The position numbers and the translations under genes were made by a program. Under the pieces are notes generated by a model. That model was not told the DNA's origin, did no database searches, and was given only the letters and a program-made list of their open reading frames with translations. 36,881 bases of DNA, from the NCBI GenBank assembly GCA_044433365.1, contig JAWXTR010000012.1, positions 1 to 36,881 of the forward strand. The letters run 5' to 3'. Below, in pieces: positions 7,206 to 15,399 of this stretch. How positions within the stretch are numbered: the stretch's first letter is position 1; every line of letters begins with the position of its first letter. The stretch is from CAMQVM01 sp044433365. Its GTDB lineage: Bacteria; Bacteroidota; Bacteroidia; Bacteroidales; Rikenellaceae.

Positions 7206-8339
7206 TTACTTCCGTTGAAAAAGCGACCTATCCCAATCTTTCCATACTGGCTCTAAACCTCGACGAATAATCTCGGCGGCAACCTCTTTGGGAGTTCTTT
7301 CGTCGCTAACAGCAAATTGTTCTAGCTCTTTATTAACATCCTCGTCGGCATAACCGCCCGGGGTTGTTTTTGAGCCAGCACTCATTACTGTAACACCTAA
7401 TTGCATAGCGTTATCTCTAAAATATGGCGATTCACGAGCTGAAAGCGATATTTCAACATCCTCACTAAACAAGCGGTAGGCGCAAATTAGTTGTAGAAGA
7501 TTACGCTCGTTTGCTGGATAGTTTGCTGCAAAACAGTCGTCGCCCGTAAATGGTCGAAGTCGAGGGAAAGCGATGCTATATTTTGTTCTCCAATAGCGAT
7601 TTGACAAATATTCAAGGTGAAGAGCGGTAAAAAACGCCTCAGTACGCCACTCCTCCAATCCAATAAGGTTTGCAATACCTGTTTTGTAGATTCCAGCCTC
7701 ACCCAATCTATCAGGAGTCTCCAATCGATAGCGAAAATCGCTCTTTTTACCTGCTAAATGGTAGAGCGGATAACGCTCCTTGTAGTAGGTCTCTTGGTAA
7801 ACATAAACAGAGTGTAGACCTTTATCCATCAAATATTTATATTCGTCAGCATCAAGTGGTTGAACCTCTATTGATGTTTGCTCAAAATGGCGATTCATAG
7901 TCTCAATCGACTCACCAAGATATTTTAAGTCAGCTTTATGGCTATTTTCGCCCGTTACAAGCAAAATATGCTTATAAGGATTTTGCTTAATAGCTTTAGC
8001 CTCCGTATCTAATTGCTCTTGCGACAAAATAACACGAGGAATATTATTTGTGCGGTTGTAACCACAATATACACAGTGGTTTGTACAGTAATTTGAGATA
8101 TATAGCGGAATATATAGCTGCATTGTATTACCGAAACGACGACGAGTAATATCGCTACTCATTTGAGCCATATTTTCAAGATATGCGTCGGCTGCTGGCG
8201 ATACAAGAGCCATAAAATCATCTAACGACACATTTGGAGCCGAAGCCAAAGCACGCTCTACATCAGCAGCGGTCGAAGCATAAATTTTACGTGTTATCTC
8301 CTCACGATTATACTTCTCTAATATATCAAAAAAAGTCAT
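7206..8339 (-). CDS. thiH: 2-iminoacetate synthase (tyrosine lyase)
   Basis: Radical SAM enzyme that cleaves tyrosine to dehydroglycine (2-iminoacetate) and p-cresol, supplying the glycine-derived part of the thiamine thiazole in anaerobes. The 377-residue protein has the canonical cluster motif C85-X3-C89-X2-C92 (CTNHCVYC) and the family stretches LLVTGE, EVQPL, YVYQETY and RLRPFTG. The C-terminal STPGG-like segment appears as KTTPGGYAD. It lies 3 bases after thiG and is the last gene of the radical SAM-thiG-thiH operon. The other thiazole genes (thiS, thiF, thiC, thiE) are not in this window. Confidence 0.96.
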   Translation of the reverse strand: MTFFDILEKYNREEITRKIYASTAADVERALASAPNVSLDDFMALVSPAADAYLENMAQMSSDITRRRFGNTMQLYIPLYISNYCTNHCVYCGYNRTNNIPRVILSQEQLDTEAKAIKQNPYKHILLVTGENSHKADLKYLGESIETMNRHFEQTSIEVQPLDADEYKYLMDKGLHSVYVYQETYYKERYPLYHLAGKKSDFRYRLETPDRLGEAGIYKTGIANLIGLEEWRTEAFFTALHLEYLSNRYWRTKYSIAFPRLRPFTGDDCFAANYPANERNLLQLICAYRLFSEDVEISLSARESPYFRDNAMQLGVTVMSAGSKTTPGGYADEDVNKELEQFAVSDERTPKEVAAEIIRRGLEPVWKDWDRSLFQRK

Positions 8340-8342
8340 TAT

Positions 8343-9122
8343 CTATAGTTCAAATTTATCTAAAAATGAGGTCAATGGGCTTGTAGCATGCGCTTTTACA
8401 CTAGCTTGTGCCAATTTTGCCTCATACGCCATACGTCCAGCCTCAACAGCCATTTTAAACGCTTTTGCCATTGACACAGGGTCGGCAGAAGCGGCAATAG
8501 CAGTGTTTACAAGCACTGCATCAGCACCAATCTCCATTGCCGCAGCAGCGTGTGATGGTGCACCGATACCAGCATCTACAATCACTGGAATAGTAGCCTG
8601 CTCGATAATAATTTTTAGAAAATCGAGCGTTGCAAGCCCTTTGTTCGAGCCAATTGGCGCACCAAGTGGCATTACACAAGCCACTCCACACTCCTCCATG
8701 CGTTTGCAAAGCACAGGGTCGGCATGGATGTAAGGCATTACTATAAATCCACGTTTTGTAAGCTCTTCGGCCGCTTTTAGACTCTCAATTGGGTCGGGCA
8801 TAAGATAGCGAGGATCGGGATGAATCTCTAATTTAATAAAATTTGTCTCCAACGCTTCACGTGCAAGCTCAGCGGCAAATATCGCCTCAGCTGCATTTCT
8901 AACACCAGAGGTGTTAGGTAGAAGATTTATTCTAGGATGTGAAAGGTGCGATAAAATATCGTCCTCTCCGCTCTTAATATCTACGCGTTTTAGTGCTACC
9001 GTTACAAGCTCACTCTCACTCGCCTCCAAAGCCTCTTGCATTAGAGCCGATGAGCTAAATTTTCCAGTTCCCGTAAATAGACGAGAGCCGAAAATTTTTC
9101 CTCCGATTACTAAATTTTCCAT
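8343..9122 (-). CDS. thiG: Thiazole synthase
   Basis: Builds the thiazole phosphate ring from deoxyxylulose 5-phosphate, 2-iminoacetate and ThiS thiocarboxylate. The 259-residue TIM-barrel protein shows FTGTGKF near the N-terminus, the Schiff-base lysine K97 in FIKLEIHPDPRYLMPD, and phosphate-binding PVIVDAGIGAPSHAAAAME and GADAVLVNTAIA. Length is normal. It lies between the radical SAM gene (11 bases upstream) and thiH (3 bases downstream), so thiG and thiH should be made together. No TPP riboswitch features were seen ahead of the operon. Confidence 0.97.
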   Translation of the reverse strand: MENLVIGGKIFGSRLFTGTGKFSSSALMQEALEASESELVTVALKRVDIKSGEDDILSHLSHPRINLLPNTSGVRNAAEAIFAAELAREALETNFIKLEIHPDPRYLMPDPIESLKAAEELTKRGFIVMPYIHADPVLCKRMEECGVACVMPLGAPIGSNKGLATLDFLKIIIEQATIPVIVDAGIGAPSHAAAAMEIGADAVLVNTAIAASADPVSMAKAFKMAVEAGRMAYEAKLAQASVKAHATSPLTSFLDKFEL

Positions 9123-9133
9123 TATTATATGTT

Positions 9134-11017
9134 TTAGTCTTTAAAAATATCTCGAACAATTGAATCGACAAATCGTTTTGAAATTTTTGGATTTTCATAC
9201 TCTCTACCAAACCAATTTCGCATAGGTTGGTCGTACCCTTTTCCGAGCATATAGTTGTTTGTAGCCACATTTAGCCCCTTGCCGATATGTTCCCAATCGT
9301 AGTCGAAATCTTCCGAAATCATCTGATATTCAATTGCATTATTTGCAAAAGGGTTCTGGGTAGAAGATACTACCTCTGCCTTATATTTTGCTGCATTACA
9401 GCCGCTTTCACTATGCACTGTCATGGCATATCTATGCCAAAATGCCGACTGAACAATACCTTCGGCAAACATCTGACGCACAGTCTCTAACGATTCGATT
9501 GCTTCGTCTGCACTTTGCGTTGGGAAACCGTACATAAGATAGGTGTGGACCATAATTCCTGCGCCATTTAGGTGTGCACAACACTCTATTGCTTGACGTA
9601 GCGTAACACCCTTATTTATTAGCTTCAACACTCTTTCAGAGGCAACTTCAAGTCCACCTGATACTGCAATACAGCCTGCATCGGCAAGCAATTTTGCAAA
9701 CTCACTATCGTAGCTCTTTTCAAAACGAATATTTCCCCAAAAACTTACAGAAAGCCCTTCGTCGATGATAATTCGGCACACCTCTTTAAGTAATTTTGGT
9801 GGCATAGCCTCATCAGTAAAGTGAAAACCTGAAACGCCAGTTTGTGCCATAATGCTCTTCATTCTATCCACAACTTTTTGCGCCGTTGGAGCATCATAAC
9901 GTGCTATATAATCCAATTTAGTGTCGCAAAATGTACATTTAGCCCAGTAGCAACCGTGTGCCATGGTGAGCTTGTTCCACTTCCCATCACTCCAAAGTTT
10001 GTGCATAGGATTGGTAAACTCTAAAAGCGAAATATAACTATTTTGCTCTAAATCAGAGTAATCGGGAGCAGGTAAGGCGTCAAAATCTACATTTTTATCC
10101 CAACAAGTAGAGTCTATAATCTTACCATCTTCGATATATTTTGCCCTTACAATCTCAGCTTTTGAAATTTGCCCATTTAGGTGGTCGGCAAGAGTTGAGA
10201 TTGGAAGCTCGCCATCGTCGAAAAGTAGAAAATCGATAAATTCGAACAATCTACAATCTGTAACAGTACGAAGCTCAGTATTAACATAACCACCGCCCAT
10301 AGCGATAGTTATTTTTGGAAAGTGCTCTTTTAGGTGACGACCAAAACGTAGTGCCATCATTAAAGTACCGGGAAATGGAAGCGAAAAGCCAACAATATCG
10401 GGATTAAAGCTATCCACCTCTTTGCAAAAAATATCTAGTGCAATTTGCTCAATTACAGTTAATGCACTATTTTTTGCTTTTTCGTATATTGCATCAAAAG
10501 TTGGTGCAGTGATGGCGATTTTCTCTTCGTAACGTACAAGAGTAAAGTCGCAATCATATACATCACCAATGAATAGTGATAGGTCGGTAATATAGAGCGT
10601 TGCAAGATGTTTTGCTCTATCTTTTGTGCCATTTATACCATATCCCCACTCCAAATCATCATCTTTAACACCTTTAAAACGTGCTGCTTCTGGAAGAAAA
10701 TCACGTCGAGCTATGCGAGTTGCAAGAGTGTCGTCTTTGCCTTGCAAAAATTGCCAAACAACATCGATAGTGTTAAGATAACCATCTTTTTTCATCGCTA
10801 CCGACTTCGCTCTTGCTGAAAGTCTATCTTTTTGGAATGCTAAGGCAAAGGTTTTTTCGATAAATGAGCGACAAAAAATTTGGTTAGCAACCATAATTCC
10901 TAAATCGCACTGTCGTACCTCGTGGTCACAGCTTTTTAACCACCCTTTTAGCTGCGCTGTAGCAGGGTAGGGGGTGTTGAGTTGAACAAATGGAGGTGTA
11001 AATAATAGGTATTTCAT
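9134..11017 (-). CDS. B12-binding-type radical SAM protein of unknown substrate
   Basis: A 627-residue protein with a family-specific N-terminus (1-190), a B12-binding-like Rossmann region (about 195-285: NPDIVGFSLPFPGT, AMGGGYVNTEL, DGELPI) and a radical SAM barrel from about 345. The cluster motif is C356-X4-C361-X2-C364 (HGCYWAKCTFCD), not the usual CX3CX2C; similar spacing occurs in some RiPP-maturation and B12-radical SAM families. No DXHXXG cobalamin ligand is visible, so B12 may be bound base-off or not at all. It is first in the operon before thiG and thiH (gap 11 bases), which may tie it to thiamine or only to shared regulation. Substrate not recognised. Confidence 0.85.
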   Translation of the reverse strand: MKYLLFTPPFVQLNTPYPATAQLKGWLKSCDHEVRQCDLGIMVANQIFCRSFIEKTFALAFQKDRLSARAKSVAMKKDGYLNTIDVVWQFLQGKDDTLATRIARRDFLPEAARFKGVKDDDLEWGYGINGTKDRAKHLATLYITDLSLFIGDVYDCDFTLVRYEEKIAITAPTFDAIYEKAKNSALTVIEQIALDIFCKEVDSFNPDIVGFSLPFPGTLMMALRFGRHLKEHFPKITIAMGGGYVNTELRTVTDCRLFEFIDFLLFDDGELPISTLADHLNGQISKAEIVRAKYIEDGKIIDSTCWDKNVDFDALPAPDYSDLEQNSYISLLEFTNPMHKLWSDGKWNKLTMAHGCYWAKCTFCDTKLDYIARYDAPTAQKVVDRMKSIMAQTGVSGFHFTDEAMPPKLLKEVCRIIIDEGLSVSFWGNIRFEKSYDSEFAKLLADAGCIAVSGGLEVASERVLKLINKGVTLRQAIECCAHLNGAGIMVHTYLMYGFPTQSADEAIESLETVRQMFAEGIVQSAFWHRYAMTVHSESGCNAAKYKAEVVSSTQNPFANNAIEYQMISEDFDYDWEHIGKGLNVATNNYMLGKGYDQPMRNWFGREYENPKISKRFVDSIVRDIFKD

Positions 11018-11026
11018 AAAATTAAT

Positions 11027-11105
11027 TCATAATGCAAATTCACAATGCATAATTCACAATGCATAATTCATAATGCATTACGAATTATGCATTACGAATT
11101 ACGAA
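11027..11105. repeat. AT-rich dyad tract between ridA and the radical SAM gene
   Basis: Tandem words AATTCATAATGC and AATTCACAATGC are followed by inverted words GCATTACGAATT, giving a long imperfect hairpin. It is the whole gap between ridA's stop and the next gene's start on the same strand. Similar words recur at about 14607, 17213, 21380, 27601, 28716 and 32147-32437. Confidence 0.7.
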
Positions 11106-11480
11106 TTACTTAACTGCTATTGCTTCAATTTCAACTTTAACGCCTAATGGAAGTTTTGCAACTTGGTAACAAGCACGAGCAGGCATATCTTCAGTGAAGT
11201 AGCTAGCATACACACCGTTCATCGCTGCAAAATCGTTCATATCGCTAAGAAGTACAGTTGTTTTTACTACATTTTCTTTCGAAAAAGATGCCTCTGTAAG
11301 AATTGCATCAATATTTTTTAGTGATTGAGCTGTTTGTTCTTCGATAGTCTCAGGAATTGAGCTATCAGCTGGATTTACAGGAATTTGACCTGAGATATAA
11401 AGTGTGTTACCAGCTAAAATTGCTTGAGAGTATGGTCCTACCGCTTTTGGTGCACCAGTTGTTGAAATTACTTTTTTCAT
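11106..11480 (-). CDS. ridA: RidA family reactive enamine/imine deaminase
   Basis: Hydrolyses reactive 2-aminoacrylate-type enamines formed by PLP enzymes, protecting other PLP enzymes. The 124-residue trimeric protein shows AVGPYSQA (Tyr17), YISGQIPVNP, and the active-site R102 in PARACYQVAKLPLGV with E119 in VEIEAIAV; these match E. coli Arg105/Glu120. Length is normal. It lies ahead of the radical SAM-thiGH genes on the same strand; 88 bp of AT-rich repeat separates them, so co-transcription is possible but unproven. Confidence 0.95.
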   Translation of the reverse strand: MKKVISTTGAPKAVGPYSQAILAGNTLYISGQIPVNPADSSIPETIEEQTAQSLKNIDAILTEASFSKENVVKTTVLLSDMNDFAAMNGVYASYFTEDMPARACYQVAKLPLGVKVEIEAIAVK

Positions 11481-11528
11481 CTTTTTTTATTTTAAATTAA
11501 AAATTAAAAATCGCTCTTAAAATTTTTA

Positions 11529-11536
11529 CAAATATA
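11529..11536 (-). promoter_or_regulatory. Probable -7 box of ridA
   Basis: TATATTTG on the minus strand fits the Bacteroidetes TAnnTTTG -7 consensus and would give a leader of about 40 nt to the ridA start at 11480. No clear TTG -33 element was seen at the expected distance. Confidence 0.45.
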
Positions 11537-11636
11537 ATCATTATTCTACGACCGTATAATTTTTAAAGAAAAATATGCGATAAAATTTTTAATAAACCGA
11601 AATTTTTAATTAAAATTGCAAAGAAATTGCAAGTAA

Positions 11637-11680
11637 GGAGAGTTTTAAATTCAGGATTTTAAGAGATTTTAGAAGTTCCC
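11637..11680. repeat. Mini family B element upstream of the META lipoprotein
   Basis: GGAGAGTTTTAAATTCAGGA followed by AGATTTTAGAAGTTCCC matches the two ends of family B (inverted relative to 21399-21569) with the interior deleted. It lies in the 283-bp gap between the divergent ridA and META-domain genes; nothing else but AT-rich DNA is seen there. Confidence 0.6.
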
Positions 11681-11763
11681 GTAAGTTACTTGTAGCTTTC
11701 GTGCATATACTATTTTTTATTTATAACCGTTAAGCTGATAAAACTAAACTAATTATAAAAACT

Positions 11764-12213
11764 ATGAGAAAACTATTTATTTTGCCTTTAATGGCAATGC
11801 TAATTTTTGCCATAACTTCGTGTTGTGGTTGTAGAGGTGCTAAAAGTAATAATCCTTACTCTCTTACCTCTTCGCAGTGGCAACTTGTTGAGATGCAAGG
11901 CAAAAAAATCGAAGCTGTAGATAACAACTACACCATAAATTTTGACAACAAAGAGAATCGCTCTTATGGTCAAGGCGATTGCAACAACTATTTCTTCAGC
12001 TATAGCGAAGAGAGCGTTCGTAAACTAAAATTTGAAGATGGTGGCTCGACTCGTATGTTCTGTCCTAATCAATCGCAGGAGGATACTTACATTCAGCTTT
12101 TCAAAAATATCGACTCATATACAGTTGATGGTGATATGTTAATGCTTCAAGAAAAAGGCGAAGTAGTTATGATTTTTGTCGCTAAAGGCTCGAGAGTTGA
12201 TAGTGGTGAATAA
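11764..12213 (+). CDS. META-domain (HslJ-like) lipoprotein
   Basis: A 149-residue lipoprotein with signal peptide and lipobox I-T-S-C20; the mature end is unusually Cys-rich (CCGC). The rest is a META domain: SQWQLVEMQGK at the start, NFDNKENRSYGQGDCNNYFFSY (the domain's G-x-G-x-C-N-x-Y/F core) and a C-terminal DMLMLQEKGEVVMIFV. META proteins such as E. coli HslJ are envelope proteins linked to stress or novobiocin resistance; the biochemical role is not known. It stands alone, divergent from ridA, with a REP-like hairpin and an 18-bp hairpin after its stop. Confidence 0.85.
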   Translation: MRKLFILPLMAMLIFAITSCCGCRGAKSNNPYSLTSSQWQLVEMQGKKIEAVDNNYTINFDNKENRSYGQGDCNNYFFSYSEESVRKLKFEDGGSTRMFCPNQSQEDTYIQLFKNIDSYTVDGDMLMLQEKGEVVMIFVAKGSRVDSGE

Positions 12214-12250
12214 TACCTATAAAAAGGGTCATTCCAAAATCTATTCCCGC

Positions 12251-12290
12251 CCCCAGCAGTAGAGAAGTAGCCCTGCTACGTGTGTAACAG
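12251..12290 (+). repeat. REP-like hairpin, degenerate copy
   Basis: Contains AGCAGTAGAGAAGTAGCCCT then GCTACGTGTGTAACA. It matches the family C unit (GTAGAGACGTAG-CCCTG-CTACGTCTGTAA) with one substitution in each arm (GAC to GAA and GTC to GTG at non-paired positions), so this copy is decaying and its lower stem is weakened. Confidence 0.8.
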
Positions 12291-12362
12291 CAGTAGGTGT
12301 CGTTTTATTTAGGAGGGTGACCCAAAAGTAAAGAAATTTACTTAAAATAACACAATACATGA

Positions 12363-12401
12363 CCAATACCCCACTTACAACGCTTGTGAGTGGGGTATTG
12401 G
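12363..12401. terminator. 18-bp hairpin between the META lipoprotein and marR
   Basis: CCAATACCCCACTTACAA (12363-12380) pairs with TTGTGAGTGGGGTATTGG (12384-12401) with a single mismatch and a 3-nt loop. An outer pair GGGTGACCC (12315-12323) and GGGTCACCC (12419-12427) extends the dyad. It separates convergent genes and is likely a bidirectional end point, though no strong T-run follows on either side. Confidence 0.55.
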
Positions 12402-12458
12402 TTTGGATTTTTGATTGTGGGTCACCCACCATTTTAGAAGTTCACTATAAGATTTTGC

Positions 12459-12824
12459 CTATCTGCTTTCACCAAAAAAATCCAAATAACCCTTTAGATT
12501 TTGTGGCAGTTCAATATTTGTATATTTCATACGAGACAGAAGCATACTACCCTCTTTTGTAATTGTAAAATACATCTTACGTTTATCTTTATTGTCGACT
12601 ACACGCTCTATAAGCCATTTTTTCTCTAATTTACTCAACACTTTTGAGCAGTGAGAGGCTCTAAGAGAATTAACCTTAGCAATTTCGGTAGCATTTAATC
12701 TCTTTTTTGTTAATGAGACAAGTATTAAAGTCTCATTAAACGAAATTCTATTTGCCTGCTCAAACTCTTTCTCATAAGCGATAGCTGAGGCTATTAAATC
12801 TCTTATTATAGCAATATTTTCCAT
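12459..12824 (-). CDS. MarR-like winged-helix transcriptional regulator
   Basis: A 121-residue DNA-binding protein. The wHTH occupies about 30-100: RISFNETLILVSLTKKRLNATEIA, then recognition helix region LRASHCSKVLSKLEKKWLIERV and the wing DNKDKRKMYFTITKEG, the D-x-R/K-K wing motif of MarR proteins. It is shorter than the typical 140-150 residues, with a reduced C-terminal dimer helix. It is divergent from guaA with 246 bp between; no obvious effector gene is adjacent, since the META lipoprotein is convergent. Its target is unknown; the RND operon at 15.9-21.4 kb is a guess only. Confidence 0.8.
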   Translation of the reverse strand: MENIAIIRDLIASAIAYEKEFEQANRISFNETLILVSLTKKRLNATEIAKVNSLRASHCSKVLSKLEKKWLIERVVDNKDKRKMYFTITKEGSMLLSRMKYTNIELPQNLKGYLDFFGESR

Positions 12825-12949
12825 ATTCTAATTTGTAAATTATTTGGAGACTATTAAAGTGAATTCTCAAAAACCATTTAGTTAGAATCTTCACTAAGAA
12901 AATCTAACAAAATTTCTAACAAATATAGTAAAATTATCTGAAAAATGAG

Positions 12950-12957
12950 TATCTTTG
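12950..12957 (+). promoter_or_regulatory. Probable -7 box of guaA
   Basis: TATCTTTG followed by C is a perfect Bacteroidetes -7 element. It gives guaA a leader of about 110 nt, long for this genome. The leader contains a short TATGCTTATAATTAGCAT dyad (near 13000) but no recognisable purine riboswitch core. Confidence 0.6.
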
Positions 12958-13070
12958 CAGTGAGTATAAGCAATTTATACCGTTTAATTTGTGTTAATAT
13001 GCTTATAATTAGCATTTTAGATTAGTTGACAGCAGATTAACACACTCATAGTTATCGAAAAAAACATTCT

Positions 13071-14600
13071 ATGCAGGAAAAAATTTTGATTCTTGATTTT
13101 GGTTCTCAGTACACGCAGCTAATTGCTCGTAGGGTACGTGAACTTAATGTCTATTGTGAAATTCATCCATTTAACAAAATTCCATCATCTTTAGATGGCT
13201 ACAAAGGTGTGATTCTTTCGGGAAGTCCATTCTCTGTACGTGACCAGAAGGCTCCACAAGTAGAGCTTGGTGCAATTAAAGGTAAACTACCTCTACTAGG
13301 TGTATGTTATGGTGCTCAATACCTTGCGCACAACTTTGGCGGCGAGGTTGCTCCATCTGCTTCTCGTGAGTATGGTCGTGCACATCTAACTGTAAAAGAG
13401 AGCGGTGATGCGCTAATGCAAGGATTAGATGAAGTTACACAAGTGTGGATGTCACATGGTGATACCATCAAACATATCCCATCATCTTACAAGATTGTGG
13501 CAAGTACAGAAGATGTAGCTGTTGCAGCTTACCATATTGATGGAGAGCAAACGTGGGGTATTCAATTCCATCCAGAGGTATATCACTCTACACAAGGTCA
13601 GATTCTTATCAAAAACTTTGTTATGGATATTTGTGGTCTTTCGGGCAATTGGACTCCTGCATCGTTTGTAGAAAACACTGTTAATGAGCTTCGTCAAACT
13701 ATTGGTTCTGATAAAGTTATCTTAGGTCTTTCGGGTGGTGTCGACTCTTCGGTTGCTGCTGAGCTTCTACATCGTGCCATTGGCGACCAGCTTATCTGTA
13801 TTTTTGTAGATATGGGTCTGCTTCGTAAAAATGAGTTTGAGGATGTACTAGATTCTTACAAAACTATGGGTCTAAACGTTATCGGCGTTAGAGCAGGCGA
13901 CAAATTCCTTTCAGATCTTGCAGGTGTAACCGACCCAGAGGGTAAACGTAAGATTATTGGTCGTGACTTTATCGAAGTGTTTGATGCTGAGGCGCAGAAA
14001 ATCAAAGATGCTCGCTATTTAGCTCAAGGTACAATCTACCCTGACGTTATCGAGAGTGTTTCGGTTAATGGTCCATCGGTAACTATCAAATCGCACCACA
14101 ACGTTGGTGGTCTGCCAGAGAAAATGAACCTTAAAGTTGTCGAGCCGCTTCGCCTTCTATTTAAAGATGAAGTTCGTCGAGTGGGTCGTGAGCTAAAAGT
14201 TCCTCAAAATATATTAGATCGTCACCCTTTCCCAGGGCCAGGTCTAGGTATCAGAATTTTAGGTGAGGTAACTGCCGAAAAGGTTAGAATACTTCAAGAG
14301 GCTGATGCAATCTTTATTAACGGACTAAAAGAGAGCGGACTATACTCGGATGTATGGCAAGCAGGCGTTATGTTACTACCAGTTCAAAGTGTTGGTGTAA
14401 TGGGCGATGAGCGTACATACGAAAATTGCGTTGCTCTACGTGCTGTAACATCTACAGATGGCATGACTGCCGACTGGGTACACCTACCATACGAGTTTTT
14501 AGCAAAAATTTCGAACGAAATTATCAATAAAGTACGTGGTATCAACCGTGTAGTTTACGATATCAGCTCTAAACCACCTGCAACCATTGAGTGGGAGTAA
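13071..14600 (+). CDS. guaA: GMP synthase (glutamine-hydrolysing)
   Basis: Converts XMP to GMP using ATP and glutamine. The 509-residue enzyme has an N-terminal class I glutamine amidotransferase domain (nucleophile C79 in GVCYGAQYL, catalytic QFHPEVYHS near 165), the ATP pyrophosphatase domain with its PP-loop GLSGGVDSSVAAELL near 220, and the C-terminal dimerisation domain ending RVVYDISSKPPATIEWE, the family's standard terminus. Length is normal for the fused bacterial form. It is monocistronic here, followed by an AT-rich hairpin and tRNA-Arg. Confidence 0.98.
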   Translation: MQEKILILDFGSQYTQLIARRVRELNVYCEIHPFNKIPSSLDGYKGVILSGSPFSVRDQKAPQVELGAIKGKLPLLGVCYGAQYLAHNFGGEVAPSASREYGRAHLTVKESGDALMQGLDEVTQVWMSHGDTIKHIPSSYKIVASTEDVAVAAYHIDGEQTWGIQFHPEVYHSTQGQILIKNFVMDICGLSGNWTPASFVENTVNELRQTIGSDKVILGLSGGVDSSVAAELLHRAIGDQLICIFVDMGLLRKNEFEDVLDSYKTMGLNVIGVRAGDKFLSDLAGVTDPEGKRKIIGRDFIEVFDAEAQKIKDARYLAQGTIYPDVIESVSVNGPSVTIKSHHNVGGLPEKMNLKVVEPLRLLFKDEVRRVGRELKVPQNILDRHPFPGPGLGIRILGEVTAEKVRILQEADAIFINGLKESGLYSDVWQAGVMLLPVQSVGVMGDERTYENCVALRAVTSTDGMTADWVHLPYEFLAKISNEIINKVRGINRVVYDISSKPPATIEWE

Positions 14601-14606
14601 TATTCT

Positions 14607-14677
14607 AATTCATAATGCATAATGCATAATTCATAATTTAAAATTAATTAAGAATTATGCATTATGAATTATGAATT
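14607..14677. repeat. AT-rich dyad after guaA
   Basis: AATTCATAATGCATAATGCA on the left is complementary to the stretch around GAATTATGCATTATGAATTA on the right, with an AT-rich spacer (AAAATTAATTAAG). It probably forms the 3' hairpin of the guaA mRNA and ends 5 bases before tRNA-Arg. It belongs to the same word family as 11027-11105. Confidence 0.65.
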
Positions 14678-14682
14678 GTATT

Positions 14683-14754
14683 GGCTCCGTAGTTTAATGG
14701 ATAAAACGTAAGATTCCGGTTCTTATGATAGGGGTTCGATTCTCCTCGGAGTCA
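14683..14754 (+). tRNA. tRNA-Arg (anticodon CCG)
   Basis: A full cloverleaf can be drawn. Acceptor GGCTCCG pairs with CGGAGTC (one G-T pair), D stem GTTT/AAAC, anticodon stem TAAGA/TCTTA around loop TTCCGGT (anticodon CCG, reading CGG), and T arm AGGGG-TTCGATT-CTCCT. The discriminator is A and CCA is not encoded. Length is 72 nt. It has no tRNA neighbours. Confidence 0.95.
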
Positions 14755-14827
14755 CAAACTAAAATTTTAAATTTTGTCACAAGTAATATTAAACTACAGT
14801 AATTCGACAATTAAAGTAAAAATATTT

Positions 14828-14856
14828 TTGAAATTAGATAAATTTTACTACCTTTG
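14828..14856 (+). promoter_or_regulatory. Promoter of the rpmB-rpmG-DUF4295 operon
   Basis: TTG (14828-14830), an 18-base spacer and TACCTTTG (14849-14856) fit the Bacteroidetes -33/-7 pattern, with the spacer slightly short. The leader to rpmB is about 85 nt. I see no recognisable regulatory RNA fold in it. Confidence 0.6.
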
Positions 14857-14947
14857 TGCTCGAATTATATAGTATAGCTATCGCTTAGAGGGTTAAATCT
14901 TTGAGTTTTAGTGATATAATAGTTTATAACTTTATAATAATTTTTTA

Positions 14948-15181
14948 ATGAAAATTTGTCAAATCACTGGTAAAAGAGCGCAAGTGGGTAACAATGTTTC
15001 TCACTCGAACGCTAAAACCAAAAAGATTTTTAGTCCAAATTTAAAGACTAAAAAATTCTATTTGGAAGAAGAGGGCAGATGGGTAACTTTAAAAGTATCT
15101 GCATCGGCTATCCGTACAATCAACAAAAATGGTCTTTCTGCTGCAATCAAATCGGCAAAAGCGTTAGGTAAAATCTATTAA
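14948..15181 (+). CDS. rpmB: 50S ribosomal protein L28
   Basis: A 77-residue basic large-subunit protein that binds 23S rRNA. Recognised by MKICQITGKRAQVGNNVSHS, the NLKTKKFYLEE segment and the C-terminal SAIRTINKNGLSAAIKSA. It opens the three-gene operon rpmB-rpmG-DUF4295, the standard Bacteroidetes arrangement. rpmG starts 12 bases later. Confidence 0.98.
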   Translation: MKICQITGKRAQVGNNVSHSNAKTKKIFSPNLKTKKFYLEEEGRWVTLKVSASAIRTINKNGLSAAIKSAKALGKIY

Positions 15182-15193
15182 TAACAAAAAGCA

Positions 15194-15376
15194 ATGGCTA
15201 AAAAAGGTAACAGAGTTCAAGTTATTCTTGAATGTACTGAGCACAAAGAGAGCGGAATGCCAGGTACATCAAGATACATCACAACTAAGAACAAAAAGAA
15301 CACACCAGACAGAATGGAGAGAAAAAAATACAATCCTATTCTAAAACGTGTAACTCTACACAGAGAAATCAAGTAA
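15194..15376 (+). CDS. rpmG: 50S ribosomal protein L33
   Basis: A 60-residue protein matching L33: RVQVILECTEHK, GTSRYITTKNKKNTPDRMERKKY and the ending LKRVTLHREIK. The zinc-binding cysteine pairs (CXXC) of C+ type L33 are absent; only one cysteine (in LECTEH) is present, so this is the zinc-free form. It lies between rpmB and the DUF4295 gene in one operon. Confidence 0.97.
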   Translation: MAKKGNRVQVILECTEHKESGMPGTSRYITTKNKKNTPDRMERKKYNPILKRVTLHREIK

Positions 15377-15399
15377 TAACACCTTAAAATTTTAACAAC

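Noticed and set aside
9055..9270. Minus-strand frame spanning the radical SAM/thiG junction
   Set aside because: Out-of-frame overlap of two well-supported genes.
12241..12562. Short open frames on both strands over the 12.3-kb hairpin
   Set aside because: They are produced by the REP-like and 18-bp hairpin repeats and overlap marR antisense.
12960..13070. Purine riboswitch in the guaA leader
   Set aside because: The conserved purine-riboswitch junction and loop sequences are not visible.
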